Of a stretch of 64,000 nucleotides of DNA, positions 44,895 to 53,642 are shown one piece after another (position 1 is the stretch's first letter; each line of letters opens with the position of its first letter). Origin of the DNA: Acidiflorens sp963847715. GTDB lineage: Bacteria; Acidobacteriota; Terriglobia; Terriglobales; Acidobacteriaceae. The notes beneath the pieces are model-generated. The model was not told where the DNA came from. It saw only the letters and a program-made list of their open reading frames with translations, and searched no databases. The DNA lies in contig CAWKAZ010000010.1 in NCBI GenBank assembly GCA_963847715.1, positions 62,001 through 126,000 of the forward strand, written 5' to 3'. Position numbers and translations under genes: made by a program.

Positions 44895-45542
44895 TCAGGA
44901 GGACAAGCCGAGAACGCGGCGCACGTTTGTGCTTTTCTGGCGGCGTTTGTATTCGAACAGACCGTATAATCCGCCGATTAGGGAGAACGCAACGAGCGCA
45001 ATTAGGACCGGCCAGTAGTACAGGGCAAAAAACTTCACGATGTGGCGTCCATAGTGCGCTCCGAGATAGCCGAGGATGGTGTAGCGGATGGCGCGGCCGA
45101 CGGTGAGAGCGGCAAGGAATTTTTTGGTGGGATACTGCATGGCACCGGCGGCGAGAAGCATCGGCACGATGGGGAACGGTGGCGGGAGAATCGCTGGAAT
45201 CGCGACTGAGGCGAAGCCCCAGCGCTCAAAAATCGCGTAGACTTTTTTTACTTTCTTTTGCGAGAAGCGTTTCTCCAGAGTTTCTTTCCCGCCTTTGCGA
45301 GCCATGCGGTAAGTAAGGAAACCTCCGAGCACGGCTCCGATCGTGGCCATCGCCGAGTAGTAAAACCAGAGGTTGCGATGATGCGCGGCGATCAGGATGG
45401 TGACAACGTCGGTGCTGCCGGGGAGCGGGATGAGAGAGTTGTCGGCTAGTCCGAGCAGGATCAGTCCTGGACCCCCGAGATGGATCAGCCATCGCAAGGC
45501 GCTCTTTTTCGTCACGAGCAGGAGGATGGCTGGCAAGGGCAT
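44895..45542 (-). CDS. VTT/DedA-family membrane protein
   Basis: From the ATG at 45542 the protein has 215 residues. It has several membrane segments: HLGGPGLILLGLADNSLIPL, AMATIGAVLGGFLTYRMARK, AILPPPFPIVPMLLAAGAMQ and the C-terminal FALYYWPVLIALVAFSLIGG. The VTT signature (GxxxG-Y-x-x-G-x-x-G/ 'GRAIRYTILGYLGAHYGR') is recognisable. Proteins of this type act in lipid scrambling or membrane homeostasis; a specific substrate is not evident. It sits between mqnC and the IS481 insertion. Confidence 0.82.
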   Translation of the reverse strand: MPLPAILLLVTKKSALRWLIHLGGPGLILLGLADNSLIPLPGSTDVVTILIAAHHRNLWFYYSAMATIGAVLGGFLTYRMARKGGKETLEKRFSQKKVKKVYAIFERWGFASVAIPAILPPPFPIVPMLLAAGAMQYPTKKFLAALTVGRAIRYTILGYLGAHYGRHIVKFFALYYWPVLIALVAFSLIGGLYGLFEYKRRQKSTNVRRVLGLSS

Positions 45543-45667
45543 GATCGTTATTAGAGCAGGTTTGCGGCGGGGACGTTGCAGCGTTAATTGAGCGAGTGAA
45601 GTAGTACTGAGTAATAAGGTCTGCAGTTGGATGAAGACGCGCTCGCCGTGAGCAAAGACGACCACCA

Positions 45668-45712
45668 GGGCTGAAGCCCGCATGTTGCCAGAAGACGAAC
45701 GCGGCCCTGAAG
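45668..45712 (+). repeat. GGGCTGAAGCCC/GGCCCTGAAGGGCC palindromic repeat, left part
   Basis: GGGCTGAAGCCC hairpin, then GCGGCCCTGAAG, interrupted by the IS481 element. The right part continues at 47026 (CTGAAGGGCCGCTCTTCCAC). An uninterrupted copy is at 57068-57137. Confidence 0.85.
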
Positions 45713-47025
45713 GTGTCCAGTTCCATGACATCCTTTACAAAGCGTTCCGGGACATCCTTTACACTCGGCCCGCAGACATCGCGGGCGGAGGAACCACTGT
45801 CGAGCACGGCAGCATCGGGTCCAACTCGCAGATCAGAGTACGGCGGTAGAACACCAGGATCCGGTGTTCGACTTCCAGCAGCCCTACCTCTTTTCCGGCC
45901 AGCGCCTTGGTGATGTAGTGGCGCTGGTGGTGCAGCCGGAACTGTCCGTTGTGGTCGACCTCTTTCACTTCGCTGCCCGCTGGATATTGCCAAGCCGACT
46001 GCGACTCCCGGAACATTCGTGGACTCTTGTGCCACACTTGATCGGGCGTCTTCATCTGCAGCGCTTCATGCGGACGCACACAGTTGTATTCCTGGCGAAA
46101 ATCGTTCAGCCAGTTTTGTCGTTCGCTGTCCTCGGGCCGGCCTCGGCGCAACAGCGCCGCGGTCAGGCTGCGATGAAACCGTTCCACCTTGCCTTGCGTC
46201 TGCGGATGCCGCACTCCGCTGAAGCGCAAGCCCACGTCCTGATCCATCAGCCACACCGTAAATTGACTCCAGCCCATGCGGCCTTGGGTGTTGAACCAAG
46301 GCGTGCCGTGATCCATCAGCATCTCTTCCGGTACTCCGCTTTCGCGGAAAACCCGCTCCAGTACTGCCTGTACGCCGCGCGCCTGTGTGCTCCCCGTGTT
46401 TTCCAGAGCCAGTGCATAGCGGCTATGATCGTCCAGCACCGACAACGGACCCACTGCCTGATCCCATCCTTTCGGCCCTTTGAAGTCCATCTGCCAGAGC
46501 TGGTTCGGTTGCGCCCGCTCGAAGCGCCGCAACGCCATCGACTGCCGGTCCCACTCGCGCACCAATTGGTTCCGCAGAAAAATGCGATGAATCGTGCTTG
46601 CCGGCAACTCGATCCCTTCCCGGCGCAACACATGCCGCAGCTTGCGTGCTCCCCAATCCGGCCGCTGCCGCCGCAACTCCACCACCCGTTGTTCCAACCC
46701 CGCCGCCGTTCGCGCCGGACTGTGATGCGGTCGCCGGCTCCCTTCCTGCATCCCGGCGATTCCGCCCGCCTCATACCTCTTCAACCAGCAATACGCCGTC
46801 GGCCGCGAGATCTCGAACTCCGCACATAGCTCGCTCAAACTCTTTTCCCGCCGATTCGCGGCCACCACAAATCTCATCCGCTGCTCTTCCACGTCCCGCG
46901 TTCTCCAAGCCATCCCACGCCCTCTGGCACGGGCGGTTTTCTTTCCCTCCGCCCGCGATGTCTGCGGGCCAGAGTGTAAAGGATGTCCCGGAACGCTTTG
47001 TAAAGGATGTCATGGAACTGGACAC
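45713..47025 (-). mobile_element. IS481-family insertion sequence with long inverted repeats and 6-bp target duplication
   Basis: 1313 bp. Terminal inverted repeats begin GTGTCCAGTTCCATGACATC on both ends and agree over about 78 bases with one inserted base. Inside each end GACATCCTTTACA occurs twice, a likely pair of transposase binding sites. CTGAAG (45707-45712 and 47026-47031) is duplicated at the flanks. Near-perfect ends and an intact transposase gene suggest recent insertion. Confidence 0.93.
45759..46913 (-). CDS. IS481 family transposase
   Basis: 384 residues, intact. HTH region LCAEFEISRPTAYCWLKRYE, then WGARKLRHVLRREG. Candidate DDE residues are D143 (QMDFKGPKG), D201 (LMDHGTPWF) and E244 (GKVERFHRSL). 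The C-terminus has YNCVRPHEALQMKTPDQVW. It spans nearly the whole element and its 3' end reaches the left inverted repeat. It differs clearly from the transposase at 26627, so the two elements are separate arrivals. Confidence 0.92.
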   Translation of the reverse strand: MAWRTRDVEEQRMRFVVAANRREKSLSELCAEFEISRPTAYCWLKRYEAGGIAGMQEGSRRPHHSPARTAAGLEQRVVELRRQRPDWGARKLRHVLRREGIELPASTIHRIFLRNQLVREWDRQSMALRRFERAQPNQLWQMDFKGPKGWDQAVGPLSVLDDHSRYALALENTGSTQARGVQAVLERVFRESGVPEEMLMDHGTPWFNTQGRMGWSQFTVWLMDQDVGLRFSGVRHPQTQGKVERFHRSLTAALLRRGRPEDSERQNWLNDFRQEYNCVRPHEALQMKTPDQVWHKSPRMFRESQSAWQYPAGSEVKEVDHNGQFRLHHQRHYITKALAGKEVGLLEVEHRILVFYRRTLICELDPMLPCSTVVPPPAMSAGRV

Positions 47026-47045
47026 CTGAAGGGCCGCTCTTCCAC
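47026..47045 (+). repeat. Palindromic repeat, right part after IS481
   Basis: CTGAAGGGCCGCTCTTCCAC resumes the dispersed repeat interrupted at 45712; the first six bases are the target duplication. Confidence 0.85.
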
Positions 47046-47080
47046 GGTTGTGCGATCAGTACAAGTTGTTCATGCAACCT

Positions 47081-47926
47081 CTATGCGAAACGAAGTTCGG
47101 GCGCATCCGGCAGGGCGCCGACTTCCGCGCCTAGCTGGTAGTAAAGAGCGAGTCCGTCGAGGCTGGGTGGGTCGAGATAATAATGGATGTTCTGGGTCAG
47201 GTAGGCTCGAACGGCCTCGATGGTCAGGCCGAGGCGTGGAGCCCATTCCTGCGCGTTGATTTCCAGATTCTTTGGGGAGAGTCCATGATCGCGGGACTCT
47301 CTGAATACCTTAGCGATTGCCGCGGGGTCTCGTCCGGCGAGCGCTTGCTTGCGGATTGCCCAGAAGGCGAAGACGAATGACTTGCCTGTGCGGGCGATCC
47401 ACTCTTCGGCTAAGTCGAGCGTGTGGTAACGCGTGCGGTCGATTTGCAAAGCCGGGTCTCCGATGAGCAGGGCCGCGTCGCAGACGGCGAGCATCTGGTC
47501 GAGGTCCGGAGCCATTGCCTTGTAGTTGCGCGCGCCGCCGAGCCATTTCGCGAAGAGAATTTTGGTTAGCGCTACGGAGGTCATCGAAGAAGTGTCGAGC
47601 GCTACGGTGCGAACCTGTGTTGACCACTCATCAGCCGGGACTTTGCTGACGAGGAGGATCGATCGTACCGCGCACTGGGCTGCGATCGCGACGTCGGGAA
47701 TGATGAAGAGGTCGGGAATCGAAGTGTAGGCGGCCGCCGGAATGATACCGATATCGGCCGTGCCGCTGCGCAAGGCCTCGGCGCAGGCGGAGGGAATGGT
47801 GTAGGAGATATCGTACTCTGTAACTCGGTCCGCAACTCGGTCGGCGCCCGCCGGGCCGCGCTCAAAATCCCACATGAGAGGAGCAGTATTCAGGTAGGAA
47901 ATGGCCGAGATCTTTAACCGGCTCAT
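47081..47926 (-). CDS. mqnA: Chorismate dehydratase
   Basis: 281 residues from the ATG at 47926. It converts chorismate to 3-enolpyruvylbenzoate, the first committed step of the futalosine menaquinone pathway. Typical blocks: LKISAISYLNTAPLMWDFER, YDISYTIPSACAEALRSGTA, DIGIIPAAAYT, and the periplasmic-binding-protein-like fold through DAALLIGDPALQI and DLAEEWIARTGKSFVFAFWA. It is intact. The IS481 element lies between it and the VTT/mqnC genes, which point the same way; insertion may have cut an ancestral transcript. Confidence 0.9.
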   Translation of the reverse strand: MSRLKISAISYLNTAPLMWDFERGPAGADRVADRVTEYDISYTIPSACAEALRSGTADIGIIPAAAYTSIPDLFIIPDVAIAAQCAVRSILLVSKVPADEWSTQVRTVALDTSSMTSVALTKILFAKWLGGARNYKAMAPDLDQMLAVCDAALLIGDPALQIDRTRYHTLDLAEEWIARTGKSFVFAFWAIRKQALAGRDPAAIAKVFRESRDHGLSPKNLEINAQEWAPRLGLTIEAVRAYLTQNIHYYLDPPSLDGLALYYQLGAEVGALPDAPELRFA

Positions 47927-48002
47927 CACTTTACGAATTATACCGAAAGTGATGTGCGCGCCATCCTTGACAGGATTTTCGGGCGCGGGCTAGGGTCACG
48001 CC

Positions 48003-49169
48003 ATGTCGAATGCTGCCGTTACTGCACCGCACCTTACTTCGCAATCGGCCACATACTGGCTTGCTTTGGCGCTGACTCCGGGATTGGGTCCCACGCGCAT
48101 CAAGAAATTGACGGAGTTGTTCGGGACTGCTGAGCGCATCTTTCAGGTCAGCCTGACGGAGCTTGAAGCCACAGGGATGCAGGCGGTGTCGGCTCAAGCG
48201 TTGGCGACGGGAAAATCGCTGGAACTGGCGCAGGAGGAGTGCGGGAAGGCGGCAGGTATTGGCGCCAGGATTATTTCTCTGGTTGATCCTGAATACCCGA
48301 CGCGATTGAAGGAGATTTACGATCCGCCGGTGATTCTGTTTGTGAAGGGAAATGTCGAGGCGCTGTCACGACCCGGCATTGCGATGGTGGGAACGCGTCA
48401 TCCGACGCCGTACGGCAGCGGCATGGCGGAACGATTGGCCACGGATCTCTCCACACGCGGACTGGTGATTATCAGTGGATTGGCGCGCGGCATTGATACG
48501 GCGTCGCATCGCGGAACGGTGGCGGCGAAAGGGAAGACTGTGGCGGTGCTCGGCACCGGGATTGATGTTATTTATCCAAAGGAAAATACGCGGCTCGCGG
48601 AGCAGATCGTGGCTTTGGGCGGTGCGCTGATTTCCGAGTTTCCGCTGGGGACGGCTCCCACGCCGCAAAATTTTCCGATTCGCAACCGGATCATCAGCGG
48701 CATGTCGGCGGGTGTGCTGGTGGTGGAAGCGGCGGAATACAGCGGCACGCGCATTACTTCACGGTGCGCGCTGGAACAAAACCGCGATGTTTACGCGGTT
48801 CCCGGCAACGTGACCAACAAGAATTCGTGGGGTCCGAACACGCTGATCAAGCAAGGCGCGAAACTTGTGGCTACGTGGGAAGACGTGTGGGAAGAGCTTC
48901 CGGCGGAGGTGCAGGCGGAGCTCGGATCGATGCGGAATGAATCTCGGGAGCCGGAAACCGCATCTCTATTCCCGGACGAAGCGACCTCGCCGCACGAAAA
49001 GAAGATCCTCAAGCTGCTGAAAGCTGACGAATCCACGCATATCGACGAACTGGTGGAAGGGCTGGAAAACGAAATGTCGTCCTCGGAAATCTTTGCCGCG
49101 CTGTTTGAGTTGGAGTTGAGCGGGAAGATACGGCAGATGCCGGGGAAGAATTTTGTGAAGGCGTTCTAG
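48003..49169 (+). CDS. dprA: DNA processing protein DprA
   Basis: 388 residues. SAM-like N-terminal region (LALTPGLGPTRIKKLTELFG), Rossmann-type core with IAMVGTRHPTPYGSGMAERL, VIISGLARGIDTASHRG, VLGTGIDVIYPKEN, LISEFPLGTAPTPQNFP and VVEAAEYSGTRITSRCALE, and a C-terminal winged helix (ILKLLKADESTHIDELVEGL). It loads RecA on incoming single-stranded DNA in natural transformation. Starts at the ATG at 48003; next to the four-helix-bundle cassette and topA. Confidence 0.95.
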   Translation: MSNAAVTAPHLTSQSATYWLALALTPGLGPTRIKKLTELFGTAERIFQVSLTELEATGMQAVSAQALATGKSLELAQEECGKAAGIGARIISLVDPEYPTRLKEIYDPPVILFVKGNVEALSRPGIAMVGTRHPTPYGSGMAERLATDLSTRGLVIISGLARGIDTASHRGTVAAKGKTVAVLGTGIDVIYPKENTRLAEQIVALGGALISEFPLGTAPTPQNFPIRNRIISGMSAGVLVVEAAEYSGTRITSRCALEQNRDVYAVPGNVTNKNSWGPNTLIKQGAKLVATWEDVWEELPAEVQAELGSMRNESREPETASLFPDEATSPHEKKILKLLKADESTHIDELVEGLENEMSSSEIFAALFELELSGKIRQMPGKNFVKAF

Positions 49170-49198
49170 TTGTCAGTCGTCAGTTATCAGTTTTCAGT
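49170..49198 (+). repeat. Heptamer repeat, left flank of the four-helix-bundle gene
   Basis: TTGTCAGTCGTCAGTTATCA followed by GTTTTCAGT: TCAGTTN-type heptamers, starting right after the dprA stop codon. An inverted counterpart is at 49572-49601. Confidence 0.7.
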
Positions 49199-49213
49199 AA
49201 AAGCGGAGGTCTC

Positions 49214-49573
49214 ATGCAGAGTTTTCGTACTCTTAAAGTGTGGGAGAAGTCGCACCGGTTGACTTTGGACGTTTATTCGTCGAGCAAGAGTTTTCCACGA
49301 GATGAGATGTATGGTCTCACGAGTCAAATGCGACGCGCTTCCTCATCCGTCGGTATGAATATCGCGGAAGGATGCTGTCGAAAGGGCAACATTGAGTTGG
49401 GTCGGTTTCTCCAGATTGCAATGGGATCAGCTAGTGAACTCGAATACCAGCTTCTGTTGGCTCACGACCTCAACTATCTGCAGAAATCGGAATACGAGAA
49501 GCTCGCTGCGCAAGCCGTTGAGGTAAAGCGTATGCTGTCGTCCCTAGTGCAAAAGGTGAAGGCGGTTGACTGA
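49214..49573 (+). CDS. Four-helix-bundle protein (S23/IVP family)
   Basis: 119 residues. It opens MQSFRTLKVWEKSHRLTLDV, the family start ('F..L..W..a..L...vY'), then RDEMYGLTSQMRRASSSVGM, IAEGCCRKGNIELGRFLQIA and ASELEYQLLLAHDLNYL. This family was first seen in intervening sequences of 23S rRNA genes and occurs widely as stand-alone genes; its function is not established. GGAGG lies just before the ATG. It sits between two inverted heptamer arrays and looks like an inserted cassette between dprA and topA. Confidence 0.85.
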   Translation: MQSFRTLKVWEKSHRLTLDVYSSSKSFPRDEMYGLTSQMRRASSSVGMNIAEGCCRKGNIELGRFLQIAMGSASELEYQLLLAHDLNYLQKSEYEKLAAQAVEVKRMLSSLVQKVKAVD

Positions 49574-49601
49574 AGACTGACAACTGAAAACTGACGACAG
49601 G
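49572..49601 (-). repeat. Heptamer repeat, right flank of the four-helix-bundle gene
   Basis: GAAGACTGACAACTGAAAAC followed by TGACGACAGG; read in reverse it matches the left flank (GTCGTCAGTTTTCAGTTGTC). Together they form an inverted pair around one gene. Confidence 0.7.
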
Positions 49602-49661
49602 TTGTTGCAATCTGCTAATTCGTGCTAGCTTCAATTCCATTACTGCCACACTGAGGAAACA

Positions 49662-52163
49662 TTGTCTAAAGGTCTCGTTATTGTCGAATCGCCCGCGAAG
49701 GCGAAAACTATTCAGAAATATCTCGGAAAAGGATTCACGGTTGACGCCTCGTATGGCCACGTGAAAGACCTGCCCAAGAGCAGCCTCGGAGTCGATCTTG
49801 AAAACGACTTCGAGACTGAGTACGTGGTCATTCCTGGGAAAGAGAAGGTCCTGGCCAAGCTGAAGAAGCTGGCGTTATCGGCCGACCACATCTACCTTGC
49901 TCCTGACCCGGACCGCGAAGGCGAAGCCATCGCCGCTCATCTGGCCGACGAACTGGGCGAAGATTCGAGCAAGAAGAAAAAAGGAAAGAAGTCGGCCAAG
50001 AAGAAGACGGATGACATCGGCGACGGCGCCCGCATACGCCGGGTTACGTTCAACGAAATTACGCAACGGGCGGTGAAGGCCGCGTTTGAGCATCCGCGCG
50101 ATATCGACCGGAATCTCGTCGACGCGCAGCAGACTCGCCGCGTGCTTGATCGTCTGGTGGGCTACCAGGTTTCACCTCTTTTATGGGATAAGGTTCGCCG
50201 CGGCTTGTCGGCCGGACGGGTACAGACAGTTGCGCTCCGTCTGATTGTGGATCGCGAGCGGGAAATCAAGGCGTTCGAGAAAAAAGAATACTGGACGATT
50301 GATGCCAGTCTTGCCGCCAACAAGCCTCCGACGTTCGACGCGCGGTTTCTGGGCAAGGGCGAAGAAAAAGTCGAAATCAATAACGGTGAGCAAGCAGAAC
50401 AGATCCGTCTGGCCCTGGAGAAGGCCGATTGGGTTGTCCGTTCGGCGGAGAAGAAGGAGCGCCGACGCAATGCGACTCCGCCGTTCACGACCAGCAAGCT
50501 GCAACAGGATTCCTCACGCAAGCTGCGTTTTAGCGTGAAGCGCACGATGATGATCGCTCAGCGCCTGTATGAAGGTGTTGAACTGGGCGACGAAGGATTG
50601 GTAGGCCTGATCACCTACATGCGAACCGATTCGACCCGGGTTTCGGCCGAGGCCATCACCGAGGTTCGTGAATATATTTCCGAGCAGTTTGGGACGCCGT
50701 ACTTGCCCGATTCTCCCAATACATATAAGGAGAAGAAGGAAGCACAGGCGGCGCATGAGGCGATTCGTCCGACATCGGCGATGCGGCATCCGGATCTGGT
50801 GAAGCAATATCTGCAGGAAGATGAATTCAAGGTCTATAAGCTGATCTGGCAGCGTTTTATTGCTTCGCAGATGAACCCGGCTGTGTTCGATCAGACCTCG
50901 GTGGATATCGACGCCAAGTCGGGCAGCGACGTTTTCTGGTTCCGCGTCACCGGATCGGTGATGAAGTTCGACGGCTTCCTCAAGGTCTACGAGGAGTCGA
51001 AAGATAATAAGGATGAGGAAGACGAGGAACTCAAGCACAAGTTGCCGCCACTCGAGGCGGGACAGAAGCTGACGCTGAAATCGTTGCTTCCGGAGCAGCA
51101 TTTTACCGAGCCGCCTCCGCGGTTTAACGAAGCTTCACTGGTGAAGGAACTTGAGGAGCGCGGGATCGGCCGGCCTTCGACGTATGCCACGATTCTCAGC
51201 ACCATCCAGGAGCGGCAGTACGCGCAAAAGATTGGCGGCAAGTTCGTGCCTACCGAGATTGGGCTGGTGGTCACGGATTTGTTGATCGAGAACTTTAAGG
51301 ATATTTTCGATTTCCAGTACACCGCTCGTCTGGAAGAGGAGCTCGACGAAATAGAAGAAGGCAAGCAGACGGGCAACGATGCGCTGACCGAGTTCTACAA
51401 GAAGTTCGCCAAAGACCTCAAATACGCTGAGAAGCACATGGAAAACATCAAGCGTATGGAGAAACCGACGGATGAAAAGTGTGAACTGTGCGGTTCTCCG
51501 CTGGTGATCAAGTGGGGCAAGCACGGATCGTTCTACGCGTGCAGCACTTACGACAAGGAAAATCCTGATTCCTGCAAGTTCACCAAAGAGAATCCGATCA
51601 ACCTGCCGGACCTTGATTCGGCTGACATCCAGGAGACGGCGCAGGAGGAGTACTGCGAGAATTGCGGCCGGGTCATGGTGCTGAAGCGCGGACGCTTCGG
51701 GCAGTTCATGGCGTGCACGGGATATCCGGATTGCAAGACGACGCGGCGGCTCGATCAGGGCAAGAAGGTGCCAGATATTCCGCTGGATGAAAAATGTCCG
51801 CAGTGCGATCGCAACCTTATTCTGCGGCATGGCCGCTATGGCGAGTTCACTTCGTGCAGCGGGTATCCCGAGTGCAAGTATGTGAAGCAGAACTTCATCG
51901 GCGTGAAATGCCCGGAATGCAAGGATGGGGAACTGGTCGAGAAGCGTGCGCGGAAGGGCAATACGTTCTATGGCTGCGGGAACTATCCGAAGTGCAAGTT
52001 CACGTCGGCGGCCAAGCCCGTTCCTGAGAAATGCCCGGATTGCGGGCATGAGTATCTGGTCGAACGGATACGCAAGGATGGGACGGTGATCGCATGTCCG
52101 AATAAGGAATGCGATTATGAGCGGGCCGTTGAAGGCGCACCGGCGGAGCCTTCAAAAGCCTGA
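49662..52163 (+). CDS. topA: DNA topoisomerase I
   Basis: 833 residues from a TTG preceded by GAGGAA. Toprim domain: LVIVESPAKAKTIQKYLGKG and APDPDREGEAIAAHLADEL. The active tyrosine is in GLVGLITYMRTDSTRVS near residue 318. A lysine-rich insert (SSKKKKGKKSAKKK) follows the Toprim acidic motif. Five C-terminal zinc ribbons are visible, four with the YPDC/YPEC-like topoisomerase pattern (CENCGRVMVLKRGRFGQFMA and following). It relaxes negative supercoils. Intact. Confidence 0.96.
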   Translation: MSKGLVIVESPAKAKTIQKYLGKGFTVDASYGHVKDLPKSSLGVDLENDFETEYVVIPGKEKVLAKLKKLALSADHIYLAPDPDREGEAIAAHLADELGEDSSKKKKGKKSAKKKTDDIGDGARIRRVTFNEITQRAVKAAFEHPRDIDRNLVDAQQTRRVLDRLVGYQVSPLLWDKVRRGLSAGRVQTVALRLIVDREREIKAFEKKEYWTIDASLAANKPPTFDARFLGKGEEKVEINNGEQAEQIRLALEKADWVVRSAEKKERRRNATPPFTTSKLQQDSSRKLRFSVKRTMMIAQRLYEGVELGDEGLVGLITYMRTDSTRVSAEAITEVREYISEQFGTPYLPDSPNTYKEKKEAQAAHEAIRPTSAMRHPDLVKQYLQEDEFKVYKLIWQRFIASQMNPAVFDQTSVDIDAKSGSDVFWFRVTGSVMKFDGFLKVYEESKDNKDEEDEELKHKLPPLEAGQKLTLKSLLPEQHFTEPPPRFNEASLVKELEERGIGRPSTYATILSTIQERQYAQKIGGKFVPTEIGLVVTDLLIENFKDIFDFQYTARLEEELDEIEEGKQTGNDALTEFYKKFAKDLKYAEKHMENIKRMEKPTDEKCELCGSPLVIKWGKHGSFYACSTYDKENPDSCKFTKENPINLPDLDSADIQETAQEEYCENCGRVMVLKRGRFGQFMACTGYPDCKTTRRLDQGKKVPDIPLDEKCPQCDRNLILRHGRYGEFTSCSGYPECKYVKQNFIGVKCPECKDGELVEKRARKGNTFYGCGNYPKCKFTSAAKPVPEKCPDCGHEYLVERIRKDGTVIACPNKECDYERAVEGAPAEPSKA

Positions 52164-52217
52164 TAGACTTTGGCGTTCCGGGCAAGACTTCAAGATTTAC
52201 ATTAGCGAGGGCATTCT

Positions 52218-52682
52218 ATGGCGAAGAAGGCGACAGTACATGATGCGGGGCTGATTTTGAAGCTGTACGAAGCTCGCCGCGAAGCGGAAATGCGGAAGGC
52301 GCGGAATTGGTTCGTAGTGGAATTCTGGCCGCAGAGTGCCGATGATGTGATCCAAGTGGCGAACTCGTTTCCGAGCCAGGAAAATGCGTGGTACCGGCAA
52401 GTAGGGGGCTATTGGGATATGGCTGCATCGTTTGTGGTGCACGGCGCCGTGAACGAGGAGCTTTTTGTGCAGCCGGGTTGCAGCGGCGAAATGTTCTTCA
52501 TTTTTGCGAAGATACATCCCTTCCTTAAAGAAATTCGGGAAAAGATCAACAACCCCGACATGTTGGCGAATGTTGAAAAAGTCGCCACAGGATCGAAGAC
52601 CGCGCGCAAGCGTTTGGAGCGCGTCTCGAAGAATATTGAGAATCGCCGGAAGGCGATGGTGACAGCCAAGAAAAAGGGCTGA
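52218..52682 (+). CDS. Conserved hypothetical protein (DUF4760-like length, unassigned)
   Basis: 154 residues. Opens MAKKATVHDAGLILKLYEAR, then EAEMRKARNWFVVEFWPQSA, a tryptophan-rich middle (NAWYRQVGGYWDMAASFVVH), and a basic C-terminal helix (KTARKRLERVSKNIENRRKA). No signal peptide or catalytic motif. I do not recognise the family with certainty. It follows topA by 54 bases in the same direction and could be cotranscribed. Confidence 0.65.
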   Translation: MAKKATVHDAGLILKLYEARREAEMRKARNWFVVEFWPQSADDVIQVANSFPSQENAWYRQVGGYWDMAASFVVHGAVNEELFVQPGCSGEMFFIFAKIHPFLKEIREKINNPDMLANVEKVATGSKTARKRLERVSKNIENRRKAMVTAKKKG

Positions 52683-52758
52683 TCGCGACATCAGCTCTCA
52701 TCGTTTGGTGATTCCGGGCACATTCCTGCTTCTGCGCATCTGCTATCCTTAGTGCGTT

Positions 52759-52917
52759 GTGCGGATGCTCTGGTGGTTTCTCATACTGGGATTCAGTACC
52801 GTGGTCGTCGTGTCGGTTGGGCTCACGATCTATATGCGGGTCCGGCGGCAGATGAAGCGGACGGCTGCCCATCGAGCGGAGCTTGACGGCCTCGACCATT
52901 CGTCGCCCGAGGCGTAG
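52759..52917 (+). CDS. Small single-pass membrane protein (about 52 residues)
   Basis: GTG at 52759 (or ATG at 52765) opens a short frame: MLWWFLILGFSTVVVVSVGL followed by TIYMRVRRQMKRTAAHRAEL and an acidic tail ending at TAG 52915-52917. One N-terminal membrane helix and a basic cytoplasmic segment. No family recognised. It lies 53 bases before bioY and points the same way. Confidence 0.5.
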   Translation: MRMLWWFLILGFSTVVVVSVGLTIYMRVRRQMKRTAAHRAELDGLDHSSPEA

Positions 52918-52969
52918 ATTCCCATCATCCGTCGTTATTCGTTCTTGGTTCGTCGTCAGGAGGAAACCC

Positions 52970-53533
52970 ATGTCGAGAGTAGCGACCGAAGTACTCGGCC
53001 AGCGGACGCGGTCCCAGGAGCTTGCGAAGCAGGCGGCTATCGTGATTGGCGCGAGCCTGTTCGTGGCGTTGTGTGCGCAGGTAACGCTGCCTCTGCCCAC
53101 TCCGGTGCCGCTGACGCTGCAAAATTTCGGTGTTCTGGCGGTCGGACTGGTGCTTGGTTCGCGGCGTGGGTTCGCGGCGCTTGCGCTTTACCTACTCGAG
53201 GGCGCGTTCGGAATGCCGGTGTTCACTCTGGGTGGGGGCATTGCACACTTGTTTGGCCCGACGGGCGGATTCCTGATGGCGTATCCGGCTGTGGCATTCG
53301 TTGCCGGGTGGATCTATGAGCACAGCTCGCGTCGATTCGGATGGGCCGCGTTGTCGGGTGTGGCTGCGGAGTGCGTGCTGTTCGCCGGCGGTCTCAGCTG
53401 GCTGGCTGTCCTGACGCATTCGTTTTCGCTGGCGATCCGGTATGGGCTGTACTGGTTCATTTTCGCGGAAGTCATCAAGGTGCTGATGGCCGCCGGAGTT
53501 GCGGCGCGCTGGCCCCGCCGTTTTTCCCTTTAG
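52970..53533 (+). CDS. bioY: Biotin transporter substrate-binding subunit BioY
   Basis: 187 residues from the ATG at 52970, with AGGAGG seven bases upstream. Six membrane segments; family motifs are VTLPLPTPVPLTLQNFGVLA, GLVLGSRRGFAALALYLLEG and HLFGPTGGFLMAYPAVAFVA. It is the S-component of an ECF biotin transporter; no ECF ATPase or EcfT gene lies nearby, so it uses shared components or works alone. Intact. Confidence 0.92.
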   Translation: MSRVATEVLGQRTRSQELAKQAAIVIGASLFVALCAQVTLPLPTPVPLTLQNFGVLAVGLVLGSRRGFAALALYLLEGAFGMPVFTLGGGIAHLFGPTGGFLMAYPAVAFVAGWIYEHSSRRFGWAALSGVAAECVLFAGGLSWLAVLTHSFSLAIRYGLYWFIFAEVIKVLMAAGVAARWPRRFSL

Positions 53534-53573
53534 GGATAGGCTGCGCTGCGACATTCAGAATTCGCTGCACGCG

Positions 53574-53595
53574 GAGACGCGGCAAGCCGCGTCTC
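53574..53595. repeat. Perfect 10-bp palindromic hairpin
   Basis: GAGACGCGGC, two bases AA, GCCGCGTCTC. It lies between bioY and mqnD and could work as a terminator-like fold or be a dispersed repeat; no T-run follows. Confidence 0.65.
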
Positions 53596-53642
53596 TACTA
53601 GAGTGCCGAGAACAAGTTTACAGAACAGGATTTCAGAATCTT

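Noticed and set aside
45713..47025. Idea that the GACATCCTTTACA copies form a regulatory array
   Set aside because: They lie inside the IS481 inverted ends and are better explained as transposase binding sites.
51135..52049. 304-codon minus-strand frame opposite topA
   Set aside because: Shadow of the zinc-ribbon coding part of topA.
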